Shown here: one piece after another, positions 48,181 to 61,615 of the stretch
How positions within the stretch are numbered: the first letter of the stretch is position 1
Layout: each line of letters opens with the position of its first letter
DNA from: Rhodamnia argentea
Lineage: Eukaryota; Streptophyta; Magnoliopsida; Myrtales; Myrtaceae
NCBI RefSeq assembly: GCF_020921035.1
Contig: NC_063152.1
Coordinates: forward strand, 32,346,494 to 32,410,493
DNA: 64,000 nt
Direction: 5' to 3'
The notes under the pieces: generated by a model
Database searches by the model: none
Told to the model about the DNA's origin: nothing
What the model saw: the letters and a program-made list of their open reading frames with translations, nothing else
Program-made: the position numbers and the translations under genes

Positions 48181-48505
48181 GGATTGAGATGATGTATCAT
48201 GAACTGAACTAGGGTTATATTCTTGGGTTCCCCCATCTTCTTTTTTCTTTTTTCTTTTTCCTGCGTATAACCCTTTTCTTAGTTTCATTTCCTATCTCTC
48301 TCTCTTTTCTTTTCTTTTTCTGTGCTTCTAGGGCAGGGCAGACCTTCGGACTAGCAGCGATCGGTTTTCAATCCGGTCTGGCTCCACTTAGGAATCGATA
48401 ATCAGATCGAAAGAATCAGCTTTCCATTTCTGAAATTGGGCGTCGAATCGAATCAACGGACCCGGTTCGATTTCGGGGCAATCTAATGAAATTGATGGAT
48501 TATTC
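48181..48505. other. Promoter side of the WRKY19-like gene; CT-rich and repeat DNA
   Basis: T/C-rich tract (48235-48330) followed by GGTTCGATT/AATCGGA-type motifs that occur in nearby hAT-like repeats. No gene. Confidence 0.4.
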
Positions 48506-48790
48506 GTAAGGGTGAGCAACTCAAATTTTAATCTTAATATCCTCATTAAAATTAGGTTTACATTTAAGAAATAAAAAATAATCTATAATTTATTATATTT
48601 ACATTTAAAAATAAATAAATAAAAACCAATCGTCCGATCTGAGCGAGACCAAAAATCAATGGTTTCCAACTTTATGAAACCGAGAATCAGATCGGCACCA
48701 CCGAGAATCGGGCCTAATAAGTTGGTTCGGTTCGATCCGGCCCAGTCCGAGCGGTTTCCAATCCGATCAGTCCGTTTTATTCACCCTTAC
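48506..48790. repeat. Short hAT-like MITE, 285 bp
   Basis: Left end GTAAGGGTGAGCAAC; right end, read inward on the opposite strand, GTAAGGGTGAATAAA, identical for the first 10 bases. CGGTTTCCAA/TTGGAAACC-type subterminal motifs lie inside. The TAAGGGTGA terminus is hAT-like. No matching 8-bp flank was found. Confidence 0.55.
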
Positions 48791-49549
48791 TTGGATGTTC
48801 ACGAGATCAAGTTTAATTTATCACATGACCCGAAATAGGACACTCTTCAACAAAATCGATAAGGGACATATGTTCTACACGAAAAAGACCAAGATCAAGA
48901 TCAAGAACGGTGCTTATAAATAAAAATGCTCAAGCTCGAAAGGTTTTTTCGCGATTAATCCTCGATAAAATTTTCGCAACAACTAAATGAAGAAAAAAGA
49001 ACATTAATAACATCTCGTACTGTACACATCAAGTCAACCCCATGATCCTGAGAGCGGCCATTTCAAAGAACCGAATGGCCGCTCTTGGGATTCTATTTTT
49101 GAAGTCGAGAGTTGAAGCGCACAAAAAAAAAATATTAATCAAGAAGAGACAAATAATTACAATTAAATACACATTTTAGTCTTCCTCGTCCCCTTATTAA
49201 AAAAACAACATTTTAAGGAAGACAGATTCCTTAGTCCGAGGAATATCCCTGACCAAGAGGAACGTGCTGCTAGTATCATACGGCCGATCGAAATGCAACG
49301 GAACCAACATCGGTCCAAGGCTTATTATTAAATTAAATCCAACTTAGATGCCAAAAAAAATTATTTTTGGTCGATATATATATATTTGAAGGGAAGAAAA
49401 GTGGGTGTTTATATGACGTAAGCGATGGCGCAATTCCGTAATTATTAAGAATTTTTAGTCGGAAATTCAGAAGCGGAAACCACGTAATTACTGAGAAAGA
49501 AGATAGGAAAAACCGGAGTTAATTAAAAAAGGGCGGGCGGGGGGTGCAA
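48791..49549. other. Intergenic, no gene recognised
   Basis: AT-rich. A TATATATATA stretch lies near 49376-49386. Nothing identified. Confidence 0.45.
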
Positions 49550-50060
49550 AATGGAGAAATTGATAAGTTGTGGGGTCGTTGAGAAAGAGGAAGGGGCGGC
49601 GGGTTCAACGGCGGGAAGGTGAGTCCGCGTGGCGAAACGAGGACGTGACGCGAACCGCGCCGCCGCCGCCCCCCACTTGACACGTCAACGCGCGACGTGA
49701 TTGGCTCGTCCCATCTCGCTCGGTTGTTGCGCTTCCCTTATTATTCCTCGACAAGCTGTTGGCCGCGGCTCGTCACCGCGCGGCGGGTGGCGCCACGCGC
49801 TGCTGGAGCGAAGGGACGGAAGATCGGGCGATACGACGTGGAACGAAGATTATCCGTGGGACCTTCGCGTCCCGTTTACCGTGAGCTGACCGCATCTCGC
49901 GCGCCTTCAAGGGCGCGTGCTCCACTCCCCGGAGATATCGACCTGCGGTTTCGATGTGGGTGACTGCACCCGCTACTTGGATTTAGCGTCGCCTCCGTGT
50001 CACGCGCCCAGCTTGTCGCCTCCCCCTGCCCGCTCCCCATCTTCTCAATATATTTCCCCT
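49550..50060. other. GC-rich island without a recognised gene
   Basis: The base composition changes abruptly: CGCGCCGCCGCCGCCCCCC (about 49658) and many CpG and ACGT cores (GACACGTCAACGCGCGACGTG around 49680). Overlapping frames (49697-49963 +, 49876-50070 -) match nothing I know. It may be a former promoter or gene edge. Confidence 0.4.
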
Positions 50061-50225
50061 TTTTGCCCAAAAACTCGTCAATTTTTATTTTGTTGATTAG
50101 AAATGTGTTTTGGCAGAGAAAAGAACATAATCTATTTTGCCCGTGTCCTTGAGAAAATCACATACTCATCCCATTAAATCTAGCCCCACTCAGTCAAATG
50201 ATCCAAAAGCTGACGTGTAATCTTG

Positions 50226-50996
50226 TTTAATAAGCGGCGGCGACCCTTACTTTATACTCAGCAATCAACGTGGCTAGTGATGTTCGCGCGACTTTCCAAC
50301 GTGGCACTCTTACCAGAAAAATATGATTAATGATTGTTAAATTTGAAGAACATAACATTCCAAAGCTAAAGAGAGGGGCGTGGAAGGGAATAGAGAGATG
50401 GGGGGAGGGATGTGGCCGAGGCCGAGGGCGATGGCGATGGCCAGCGTGATCGACGAGGTTAGCATTTGTCGAAGTTGATGTTGCGTCGCTCTTCGTACCT
50501 TTCGTCCGTTCTGGCATCCGACGCCCTCGTTCACGGCGACGACGGCGTCAATTGAGGACGATGCGAAACGGATCATATCGGTGTATAACCATCGAAAGGA
50601 TTCGATTTCATCGATTATCGCATGAACTTCATTTTGCGATCGTACGAAGGACCAAACGAGCGACACCCTCCTCACCTCAAGCAGGTCAAAATGGTTCGCC
50701 ACCTTCGATTCCCTCCAAATGCGGCCGGCAAAGAGCAGCCCCGATCGCCGTGCGGGTGCGGGGGGGTCGGTCGAGAATTGAATCTCAATCAATGCGAAAG
50801 CATATGCCCTAAGCAGAAGGGACAAGGGCGATGCGATACGCATCACGGAGCAAAGCGTCGCTTTCGGGAAAAGATAAGATCCGGTCGATTTTCCACGTTC
50901 CGGAACGGCAACGGCTTTTTCCTTACCTAACTTTAAGGAAAAGGACGTGTTAGTGTAACCCTCAAAACGAGCTCGAACCCACAAGTGACCCTCCAA
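50226..50996. other. Open but unassigned GC-rich segment
   Basis: A 219-codon frame at 50337-50996 (-) and several shorter ones on the plus strand overlap. The minus-strand frame starts with MEGHLWVRARFEGYTNT and contains a hydrophobic segment, but I find no family motif, signal peptide or homologue by eye. Low stop density is expected at this base composition, so it is not called a gene. Confidence 0.3.
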
Positions 50997-50999
50997 TTT

Positions 51000-51534
51000 A
51001 TGGAGAATTTTTTCTTTTTTTTTTGTATTATTTTTTCATGGGAAAAAAAAGTTTCAATTTAATTCCCGAAAAAGTCCAACGAAAGGTCAAAGAATCCCAT
51101 CCCCACTTGATCTCCCCCCTCCCCCAACCACTGCATGGCGACACGTGGAACGTGGGCTGACCATTGCCACCATCTCCTCATCTCCCCGAAAAAGGTAAAA
51201 GCATCGTGCTCTCTTTCCATTTCAATTTCAATGGTGAATCCGAGCAAGACAGGGTACAAACTAGCGTGAACCATTCTTTTTTTGGAGGTTAGCTAGTAGT
51301 GCGTGGCAGCTCACTTGGGAGATACTATATATCTTTCCCCTCCACCAGTCCTTTGATCGATTTGCCATCCATTGATTTTTGCTGGTGCTGCCGAAAAATC
51401 AACGGCGACCGAATTTTCAAAGCCTCTGTAATCTCGTGTTTAGCTTATCCAATCTCGTTACGGTTCCGTCCGTCTCGAGGAAGACGAATGGCCTGAAGAA
51501 ACGCTTTTCTCCCCAAAAGAATGATCGCTTTCAT
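51000..51534. other. Intergenic, no gene recognised
   Basis: No coding or repeat structure that I can support. Confidence 0.4.
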
Positions 51535-51690
51535 CGCTCGTAAAAATGAATGAGCAAAGAATGTTTTTCGTCGTTTCATGAAGTGTTTAGGCATAGATTG
51601 TTGTTCGAGTGATGTGAGTGATCATTATATGGAGATACCTTTCAAATCATTCATTTTTCGCGAAACGAGCAAGCTTACATATTTCGACCT
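51535..51690. repeat. MITE-like repeat, GTTTGTTTCACGAAA family
   Basis: GCTCGTAAAAATGAATGAGC on the left and TTCATTTTTCGCGAAACGAGC on the right are inverted ends about 130 bp apart, with TTTAGGCATAGATTGTTGTTCG inside as in the other copies. Confidence 0.65.
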
Positions 51691-53329
51691 AGGTAAAACA
51701 AAACGGAGCCTATATATGACGGTGGTTTTCGCGAAATTTAACTATTGACACATCGAAATTTTGTAACTCTTGGATTTAGGATTTTTTTTTCTGTGAAAAT
51801 TGGTTTTTTTTTTGTTTTGTGAACTCTCCTATTACAAAAACGCCGTAGGTTAATATGTCATTTTATTTTTATGGTAGTCTATATATAAAAAAGCATTTTC
51901 TTAAAAATGATCTTTATAACTATCTAGTAAAAAAAATATTTTCATTACCACCGAATATTTTCGCAGCGATGAAAATATTTTTTTTTCGTATATTTTTATA
52001 AGCTTGGAATCGATAGTCTTTAGGAAAATATTACCCCGAACCATTCATATTCCGGGAAAACCGGGGCTTTTATCTCGACATCTTTTACCTCGATCTATTT
52101 TAGTAGTTAATACTTTGGTCAAGAATGTTTGTCTATACTTCAAGTTCTTGTTTGTTTTGAGAAATTGAAAGTTTTTAGGTCACTGCAGGTCGCACTATTC
52201 AAAATTTCAAATGGATGTCAACATGGCATGTTGACTTTTTTGTGTGACTTTTGTATGTAAAATGGATGATGCCTGTCGACAAAGTACTTTGATGGAACCA
52301 ATTTCATGTGTGACAAAATTAATGTGAAAGCGGTCTCCACTGAAGAGTGTCAACCATGGAGTATGCGTAGGTGACATTGGTTTTGGAGATCATGCCTTTT
52401 ATTGATCTTTTCATCTTGTGCTTTTAATATGAAGAAATATCATAACTATACACTTACACGTGCCTTTAAGTTATTTTTTATTATTATATGATACAATACA
52501 AGTGGGGAAAATTATCAACCGCGGTAAAAATCTTTTATCCTAATTGAAAAAAATGGTTATCGATGGACTTGAACAGGTCCTTAAAAGGTTCAAGAAGAGA
52601 TAGGGAAAGGAACTCCCCGATATGGTGGAGGGATTCTCTCCGTAAGTTCTCTCTGTATTCCCTCACTTCGAGGAAGAAAAATACACGGAGGAAACTTAGG
52701 GGCCATTGACAGGGGAAGGTAGTCCATGATTATGCTGGGTATTTGTAGTGCTTTTTCAGTAGTTAATACTTTGGTCAAGATTGTTTAATCATTCTGTTTT
52801 TTTTTTTTAAAATTTACTGAACTTTATTGCAATTAATCTTGAATTTTGGAAATCAAAAGATCGCTAAAAGCATTTACATTGAGGATATAGAATCTTTTCC
52901 TTATGTCCCATGGAGGAGATATAGTAATTCCTCAAGATTCGCTTCTAAATGTTACTTTTGGTGTGGTCGTTTGAGTACTATTTTTAAGGACTTGACCTGC
53001 ATGGAACGAATCGGGTTGTTATAAATGCTGTAGGAGCATGACCCTACTCAACGGATGCGTGGTTCGAGCCGACTGATTAAGGCAAACGGCGACGGCCGGG
53101 AGAAGTGAACTAATACAAGGCGCGACTCTTGGCACATTTACGGAATGGCAAAGAAAAGAGAGAGACATGTCGATTTCGATGAGTACATCAATCTTTTGAG
53201 CATAAGTGTTTCGGCAACCCAAACCCCGCAACAGATCTGGAGTGTTAAGATCGAACCCCCAAATGATCATTGGATTGTCATTTGCTCGAATAAGCTTCAT
53301 CTATATTAATTATGAAGAGAATCTAATAT
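51691..53329. other. Intergenic, no gene recognised
   Basis: AT-rich, with T-rich tracts near 51780-51830 and 52800-52812. CCTACTCAACGGATGCGTGGTTCGAGCC (53040-53070) has a B-box-like TGGTTCGAGCC, but no tRNA fold was found. Two copies of TAGTTAATACTTTGGTCAAGA occur at about 52103 and 52759, a short dispersed duplication. Confidence 0.4.
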
Positions 53330-53920
53330 TTTTTTCATAAATGTTTCCAAATAAAGGCCTAAAGTGCATTTATTTCCTCGAATAAGGATATGAAGTTGGC
53401 ATTATTTCAAATAAAGGCTTCAAATTGCTAAATCGTCTCGAATAAGAGCATGACGTGACCAAATCGTCTCGAATAAGGGCTTTTGGCCAGCTGGTGAGTA
53501 TGTGACTATTCCGGCCTTCGGAGAATAAATAGCTTAGTAAAAAAAAATTTAAGCATCTATTTTTTTTTATTTTTACTTTACTTTTCTTTTCCTTTTTTTT
53601 TTGTTTTTCCCTCTTCCTTCCGTCGGGCCTCGTTGATGGCCGGCGGAGGTCGCTAGGGCCACCCTTGCCGACATCGGGTGACCACCACCAGCCATCAATG
53701 AGGCCGACGATGGCCGGCAGAGGGAAGAGGGAAAAGGAAAACAAAACATAAAAGAAAAAGAAAAGAAAAGCAGAACAAGGAAAAAAAATCATAAAAGTAA
53801 AAGACAAAAACGCCCTTCGGCCTACAAGATCAAGCATTTCTTTGAAATTGATATGACTATTTTAGACATTTATTTGAGAAAATAAAGGCAGTTTAAATTC
53901 TTATTTTGAATGTCTCCTAT
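53330..53920. repeat. MITE-like repeat, CGTCTCGAATAAGG family
   Basis: The left arm has repeated TTTCAAATAAAGGCTTC and AATCGTCTCGAATAAGAGC motifs, and the right arm TTATTTGAGAAAATAAAGGC. Between them is a pair of inverted GC-rich blocks, GATGGCCGGCGGAGG and CATCAATGAGGCCGACGATGG (53630-53720), and A/T-rich bridges. No coding content; the 155-codon frame across it (53370-53837 -) is incidental. Confidence 0.55.
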
Positions 53921-54996
53921 TTTCCTAAAGAAAGGCGAGTCGGGTCAAAGACTTATAGATCCGCAATCCGAAGAGGGCTGCCCACGGATTAGGTCAAGTG
54001 CCGAATGCAATGTAATTGTCTAACAACTTTTTATAATGGGAGCCAACTTTTAATGGTGACGTGAGCTACTGTATTTGTTCCATCTTAGCGTGGAGCTTCT
54101 TCCAAACTCATCGAACATTCTCAAGGAATATTCCCTTCTTACAGGACGATCTCCAGGATATTCTCCATCGCACGCTCGACTTTCTACGGTTTTTTTTTCT
54201 TCTTCTTCTTCTCACCTTTTTCGGGCCGAACACTTTCTAGGGTTTAGACACTGTCGTTCTTACCATATTTGAGGCGACATCCTGAACTAGTTAATTTCGA
54301 GGACACGAGCATGAAACTTGTAGCATAAAGAGGGAGTTGTTCTTTTCCATTCTTGTTGCGTGTTGATCCGAATTGGAACGGATAAAGCGCACGATTTCCG
54401 GGTCAAGCCTAGGCCGGGCCTACGTGATCTTCTTTTGGACACGACTCGGAGGACGGTGGAATTATTATTGTTATCTGCGTTGACATCTAACGACAGAATT
54501 TGGACGTTGCCAAGGCCAAAAAGGACTCGATTGCCGGGAGGAAACTTCCTGTTAGGTTCCGGCCAATGGATCGAATCCTGGGACCAATGTGGGCGGACGT
54601 GTAAATGTGCCCCTTCGCTGGACACTTCCGCTCGATGCGTGATAAGTTCGCTCTCTTGTGGATCACGACATCCAACCGCTTAACCATCTCGTCCTTATTC
54701 TATTCTCGAACCAAAAGGGGATCATGTTCGAAAATTAGATTGTCCTTAAATCTTGCTCTTTTTTAAGGTAACCTATTATACAGATAAGGTTTTAGTGGAA
54801 GCAAAACGTGATATGTATCTATGACATTATTAGAGCCCTAATTCCTAAAAAATAAAATCCTAGCATTAAGTCAAGTTTCAATGCTACTCCAAACTTTTCT
54901 TTGTCTAAACACCAAACTTTTACTAAATTTGCCGATGCATCCAAAAATCGTCATTGGTTTTTTTTTTTTTCCAAAGTATCACCATCGGGGCACTAG
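53921..54996. other. Intergenic, no gene recognised
   Basis: Frames of about 110 codons overlap on both strands at 54287-54683 with no domain I know. The overlap and lack of features argue for chance or repeat origin. Confidence 0.4.
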
Positions 54997-55460
54997 AGAA
55001 AATTACCAAAAAAAAATCCTAAACGTACCTAAATTTTTTTCTTGCCAATTCAGTCCATTTGGCGGGTTGGTGTTGATGTGGTAAATTTTCAATATTTTTA
55101 AAATTTTTACATATTTTTTATGTTTTCTTTTCTTTTCATTTTTTTTTCTTTGGGTTTGGGCGGGCCATCGGCTGAGGGCTTGCGACCCTTGCCCAGCCGG
55201 GGCGAGAGCCGTGACCCTTGCCAGGTGCCGGCAAGGGCTTGCAATCCCTTAGCCCAAGGACCGATGCAAAAAAAGGAAAAAGAAAAAACACATAAATTTT
55301 TTTTAAAAATAATAAAAAATTATTAAAAAATTTCCATGTTGGCATATCAAATAGACTGAATTAGAATATATTCAAAAGGTTTAGGACTGAATTGGAAAAA
55401 AAAGTTTAGGACCGAATTGATACAATTATAATAGATTTATGAATTTTTTTGGTAATCCCC
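54997..55460. mobile_element. MITE, TTTAGGACTGAATTGG family (copy F), about 460 bp
   Basis: Left end GAGAAAATTACCAAAAAAA, right end TTTTTTTGGTAATCCCCC, inverted copies. Inside are CCTAAACGTACC, CAATTCAGTCCATTTGG, a GC-rich centre with GGCAAGGGCTTGC/GCGAGAGCCGTGACC, and GTTTAGGACTGAATTGG. A CTAG borders both ends and may be part of the target duplication. Confidence 0.65.
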
Positions 55461-56639
55461 CCTAGTTATTATCAAAATATGTGTCTTTATCAATACCCTC
55501 ATCTTTGTGTGGAATCACGATGGCGTCCCGATATTGATAATCTTGGGAAAAAATTATTGGCGATTTTTAGATGCACAAGCGAATTTCAGACTGCAACGAA
55601 AGATTGAGGTCTTTTTTGGATAACAAATTTTTGTAATAAAATTGGGATTTGGCCTAAAGTCGGGAATTTTCTAGGAAATTTGCTCGATAGTAAACGACTT
55701 GTATGGCAATTTTGTAATTGGGAAGCAGAGACGTTTTTTTTTTTTTTTTGCTAATAACAATCGAGTCCCGTCAAAGAGAGCTGACTTTGAATTTTCGTTG
55801 AACCTGGACTTATTGTGAAACGTCGTACTCGTAGCACCAGCAGCAGCAAATGCCAAGAACCTGCACTGATTAGACGACCAAGTTCACGAGAACCGTCAGA
55901 TTATTACACGATCAATTTTTTTTTCATTTGACAAGTAATTGCGCCACTTGGCGACTGCCTATGCTTGCAAGATTAGCTCGGACATTCGTCCTTCGGACTG
56001 AAATATTCTAATCGACTTAAGATTACGATTGATTTTGTTGGCTCCTAATCAATTTTTGCACATGTGGTGAATCCCGTCTATAGAAATCTCCCAAGAAGTT
56101 AATCATCGCATTCATGATTTATAAATCGAAATACCATATCTAGACTTCACGACAAATCGTATCATCAATTTTAATCCCTCGCATTTAATCCTTATGCAAC
56201 GAAGCCCCATGTGTTAAAATGAAGAAGGCACGTCCTACTTTTCCCCCATTCGGAACGCAAAAGCCTTACAAATTTTGCTTCCAACACAAAAATTAAAGTC
56301 GTGCTATATATATTAGCATGAATGTAGTATGAATAGTAAAATGGCGAGATGGCTTCTTGGCTGAACTTTCATGGTTTTAACCTTTTTTCATTCGGATTTA
56401 TTACTTTTATTCTTACTTTTTACTTAACAAATTGCCACCATTCTTCCATTTATTAGAAGAAAATTGATATGTCGGATGAATTTAACAGTATGGTTAATTC
56501 ACCTCTTGAGGATTCTGCAAAGTTCTGATTATATTTCTTTGTCTTCCTTAGTTTACTTGTTTATACTCTTACCATTTCTAATCCAAACTTTTTACTCCAA
56601 CACATATTGCAAAAATTCATTTTTAGTTTAGATGGAGCT
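55461..56639. other. Intergenic, no gene recognised
   Basis: AT-rich with short frames. A T run lies at 55735-55749. Nothing identified. Confidence 0.4.
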
Positions 56640-57135
56640 TTCATTTGTTTCACGAAAAATATTTTCCGGAAAATCATTTTTCAGGAAATGACAATTTTTT
56701 TTTCGATATTTGATTGAGATTTAAAAATCAAGTGGAAAACGATTTTCATCGTTTGGCAAGGAATTGATTTTTTCTAGGAAAAATTACCAAAATTTTAAAA
56801 TTTTGATATATTTTTTTATTTTGTTTTTACTATTTTATTTTATTTTTCTTCCTTTGCCGTTTGCCCAAGGCTCTACCTCGGCAAATTCGAAGAGCTAGCC
56901 GGATCTGGCGAAGTCAACCCTCGTCGTCGTCGAGCTCGCCCGAGGCCGACCGGGCAAGCTGCTTTGGGCGCGGTCGGCAAAGAAAGAAAAATAAAAGAAG
57001 AAAAAAGATAATTAAAATTAAAAATACTTAAAATTCGAAAAGATAATTTAAAAGTAAAAAAAATCAGAAAGGAAAACCTTTTTTATTCGAAAAAATTCGG
57101 AAAACATTTTTTCATTTTTAAGGAAGTTTGGCTTG
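56640..57135. repeat. MITE-like repeat, GTTTGTTTCACGAAA family, with GC-rich centre
   Basis: Starts TTTGTTTCACGAAAAATATTTTCC, carries a GC-rich centre with GCCCGAGGCCGACCGGGCAAG (56940-56962), and ends with inverted GGAAAACATTTTTTCATTTTT. About 500 bp, no gene. Confidence 0.5.
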
Positions 57136-57607
57136 TGCTTGATCTTGGGAGGTTTATAGCATTTAAATTGTCTAATTTACTCGTAATTGTGTTCAATTAA
57201 GAACTTCATAAAGTTTGGACCTCAAGTTGAAAAACACATAATAGAGGAACTTCCAATTCCAAGATTTTCTTTTTTTTTTTAAATCAAAACAAGATGTAAG
57301 ACGACATCGTATAGATTTGCTTTTGTGTGGAGGCAAAGACATCCTATGCATCGCACGGGGAATATTCTGGTACATATTCCGGGTGAAATCTGTACACGTG
57401 AGACAAACGTGGCTTGAACTCATCTTCTAGGCCTAGTCAGAAAGGTCGGCACTATACGAGCAACCAATCAAAAGAAATATTTTTGAAAAATATTCTCTCA
57501 AAAAGCGGTTTTTTTTTTTTTATATCCTTTACAAAAATGGGCAAATGAAAAATATTTTCAGCATTCACGAAAATGTTTAGACGTAAATTATTGTCGATGA
57601 AGCACCA
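57136..57607. other. Intergenic, ending in a partial MITE
   Basis: 57500-57607 resembles the GTTTGTTTCACGAAA family (CACGAAAATGTTTAGACGTAAATTATTGTCGATGA). The next element is inserted in or beside it. Confidence 0.4.
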
Positions 57608-57960
57608 ACCTATTGAATGAAGAATTGCCCAAAAAAAATCATAAATCTATTGCGATTGTGTCAATTCAATCATAAACTTTTCTTGTGCCAATTCATCTCA
57701 TTTGGCCGGGTGGCGTTGACGTGGCAAATTTTTTAAAAATATCTTAATTTTTTTTCAAAAATTCTAATTATTTTTTTTTATCTTTTCAATAATTCATTTT
57801 TCTGTCCCTTTTTTTTTTGGCGTCGGCGTCGGCCGGTCAAATGGACTGAATTAGCATAATTGTAAAAGTTTATGACCGAATTTAAAGAGAAAAGTTTAGG
57901 ATTGAATTAACATGATTACATTAGGTTTAGACTTTTTTTTAGTAATGTTGTCACCTATTG
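57608..57960. mobile_element. Short MITE, TTTAGGACTGAATTGG family (copy G), with perfect 8-bp target duplication
   Basis: ACCTATTG occurs at 57608-57615 and again at 57953-57960, directly flanking a 337-bp element. The arms carry AAAATCATAAATCTATTG, GTGTCAATTCAATC and CAATTCATCTCATTTGG on the left, and AATGGACTGAATTAGC, AAAGTTTAGGATTGAATT and ATTAGGTTTAGAC on the right, in inverted order. The GC-rich centre is nearly lost (GGCGTCGGCGTCGGCC). No coding content. Confidence 0.85.
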
Positions 57961-58309
57961 TATTATTTATTTTTTGTAAAGCAAAATGAAATAAGTTTTT
58001 TATATTTTATTTTAAGATGGTCGACGTTAGCCACGAGATTTCTCGGAAGCATCCCATGAAATGGAAGGGAGGCCATCCTTAGATTTGGAGCATCGCGTGA
58101 CGTCAGGCGGGCGATCAGCATCGATTTCGAGGTAGACACAGTGGATGTCTCGAAAGTGTCGACACCGTGACTCCATCCCTTTTCCAACATTGAAGTGGTG
58201 GGCCGAAATGGGAAGTTGCGGAACTGAATGGGCTTTTGGTCCAAGCATTGTGGGCCAGAGCCCAAGTCTCTCGAGTCCGATCAAACTGACTTAATATTAC
58301 TGAACATGG
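57961..58309. other. Intergenic, no gene recognised
   Basis: Overlapping minus-strand frames (57963-58351) show no family resemblance. No gene called. Confidence 0.4.
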
Positions 58310-58830
58310 GTAAAACTCCATGAAAAATAAAAATACTTTTCGAAAAATCATTTTTTTTTCAGAAAGATGATTAATTTCCCTATGTTTGGTGATATGTGGC
58401 CGAAAAAAAAATTTACTGGTGTTTGGATCTCATTTGAAAAATGATTTAAATTTCATGAATTTATCTCATTCTAAGAAAAAAAAAATCTAATTTTTAAATA
58501 TTTTTTATTTCTTTTTCTTTTCCTTTCTCCCTTCTCCGTGACTGGCCGGCAGTGGCCATGTGCGAGCTTGAGGTCACCTCGAAAATATGTAGTTACAATA
58601 AGTTAAGTAATTTTCGACCTCAAATTACATAGCAAATCATTTTGGTATGGCAAAATCTGATGTTTTGATCGAAAAGTATTTTCATCATCCGCGTGAATAT
58701 TTAGATATAAATTATTAGCGATGACGAAAATATTTTCCATTGAAGAATTATTTCAAGAGATACGAGAGATCATTTTTAGAAAAATATTTTATAAATCATT
58801 CGTTTATCGTGAAACAAACAGAGCCTAAAT
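58310..58830. repeat. MITE-like repeat, GTTTGTTTCACGAAA family
   Basis: CTTTTCGAAAAATCATTTTT at the left and AATCATTCGTTTATCGTGAAACAAACAG at the right are inverted ends. Inside are TTTCATCATCCGCGTGAATATTTAG, AAATTATTAGCGATGACGAAAATATTTTCCATTG and a small GC-rich centre (GACTGGCCGGCAGTGGCC). Confidence 0.55.
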
Positions 58831-60150
58831 AAAAGAGACGCATTTTTTTTTTATGTTTTATTTACATTTCTTCACTACACATTATATTTATGAACACCTA
58901 TGTGAAAATTCTAATTGAAGTAACTTACCAGCTTTTCTCCAATTAAGTAATCGACTAGTTGCCTACCAACTTTCATTTGAGTTAATTACCCATATTTATT
59001 TTTTGTCTTTTTAATACATTATGGGTCACTTAATTGGGAAAAAATTTTGTAAGTCACTCAAATGAAAAGCTAGTAATTTTCATATAATAGATGATGAATT
59101 TAAGGCGCTGATAATAAAGGTAAGTGCAAGCTGATAAAAGATAAGACAAGCTTTTTTTGGCAAAAGATAGCGAGCCGTTGGCAAATAAATAATCAAATTA
59201 AAAAAAATTGGAAATTAACTCAAACAAAAGTGGCCGTACAAATTCTATTGGTAACTTAAGTAGAGAAATCTATCTAGAAAATTGATGCCATCTCCATTTT
59301 GGTGTTGGATGATGAGAGTGCCGAGTTGGATAAATTTAGCTGTCTAAAATATAACTCACTGTCGAACGCAGTGAGAGAGGAGTTTCAGAGACTTGCGGAG
59401 TGGAGTTTCGGAGACTTGTGGAGTGCTCGAACGACGTCCACAAAATCAACGAAGAAGTCTTGAAAATTCTTGAAGACGTAGAGAAAAAGGAAAATAGGTA
59501 AGGATATAAACAGGAAGATGGAAGAGGAAAGAAGGAGAGAGATAGAGAAAGTCTCCCTCAAGGACAAACTGCAATGGAGGAGGCTTGGGGTGGCGGCTGA
59601 GAGAAAAAAACCCTAAAAGGGTGCTGGTGGTGCCACGGTGTCGGTGTCGGTGTCGGTGTCGATGTTGGCATCTTTTGTCTGCGATTTTAATGAGGTCACA
59701 TATCGATCTAAATTTGAAAAGTCGAGGCTTTTCCTTGATAAAAATGAAGGAGTTTAGCATAGTTTATTAGAACAAGTCATAGAGATATGCGAGCTCTTAT
59801 GATACAGAGAGCGGATTATTGGATCAACTAATAGCGAGGAAGTCCTCCTGGTAAAGCAATAATCACTCTGTCAACTCACAACTGCAAAAAGGAACGATGA
59901 AACCCTAAAAGCTGAAACTTGGACCAAAGCCATATGATGCTGTGGGACCAGCTCACAAATAACTAGCATACCAATGAGAAAAAAAATACAAATACAAACA
60001 GCTAACATATCACTAGAAAAACTTCATCAAAAGGGAACATAAATTTGGAGAACTTTATTTGAAAATGTCGTTACTTGTCTCCTCTTCCGCTTCAATTGTG
60101 CACGTTGCCTTCCCTTGGATCTTGACAAGGTCGGCGCATCAATCATTCCG
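58831..60150. other. Intergenic and 3' flank of the dirigent gene
   Basis: AT-rich. A (GGTGTC)n hexamer tract lies near 59638-59662. No gene or MITE arm was recognised. Confidence 0.45.
59638..59662. repeat. (GGTGTC)n hexamer tract
   Basis: Four units of CGGTGT/CGGTGTC followed by a diverged one. It reads through as Cys-Arg or His-Arg repeats in chance frames; there is no gene evidence. Confidence 0.85.

Positions 60151-61615
<1,465 letters not shown>

Noticed and set aside
50337..50996. 219-codon minus-strand frame as a gene
   Set aside because: No motif, signal peptide or known homologue by eye, with competing frames on the other strand; kept only as an unassigned segment.
53040..53070. 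tRNA or SINE from the B-box-like TGGTTCGAGCC
   Set aside because: No A box at suitable distance, no tail and no fold.
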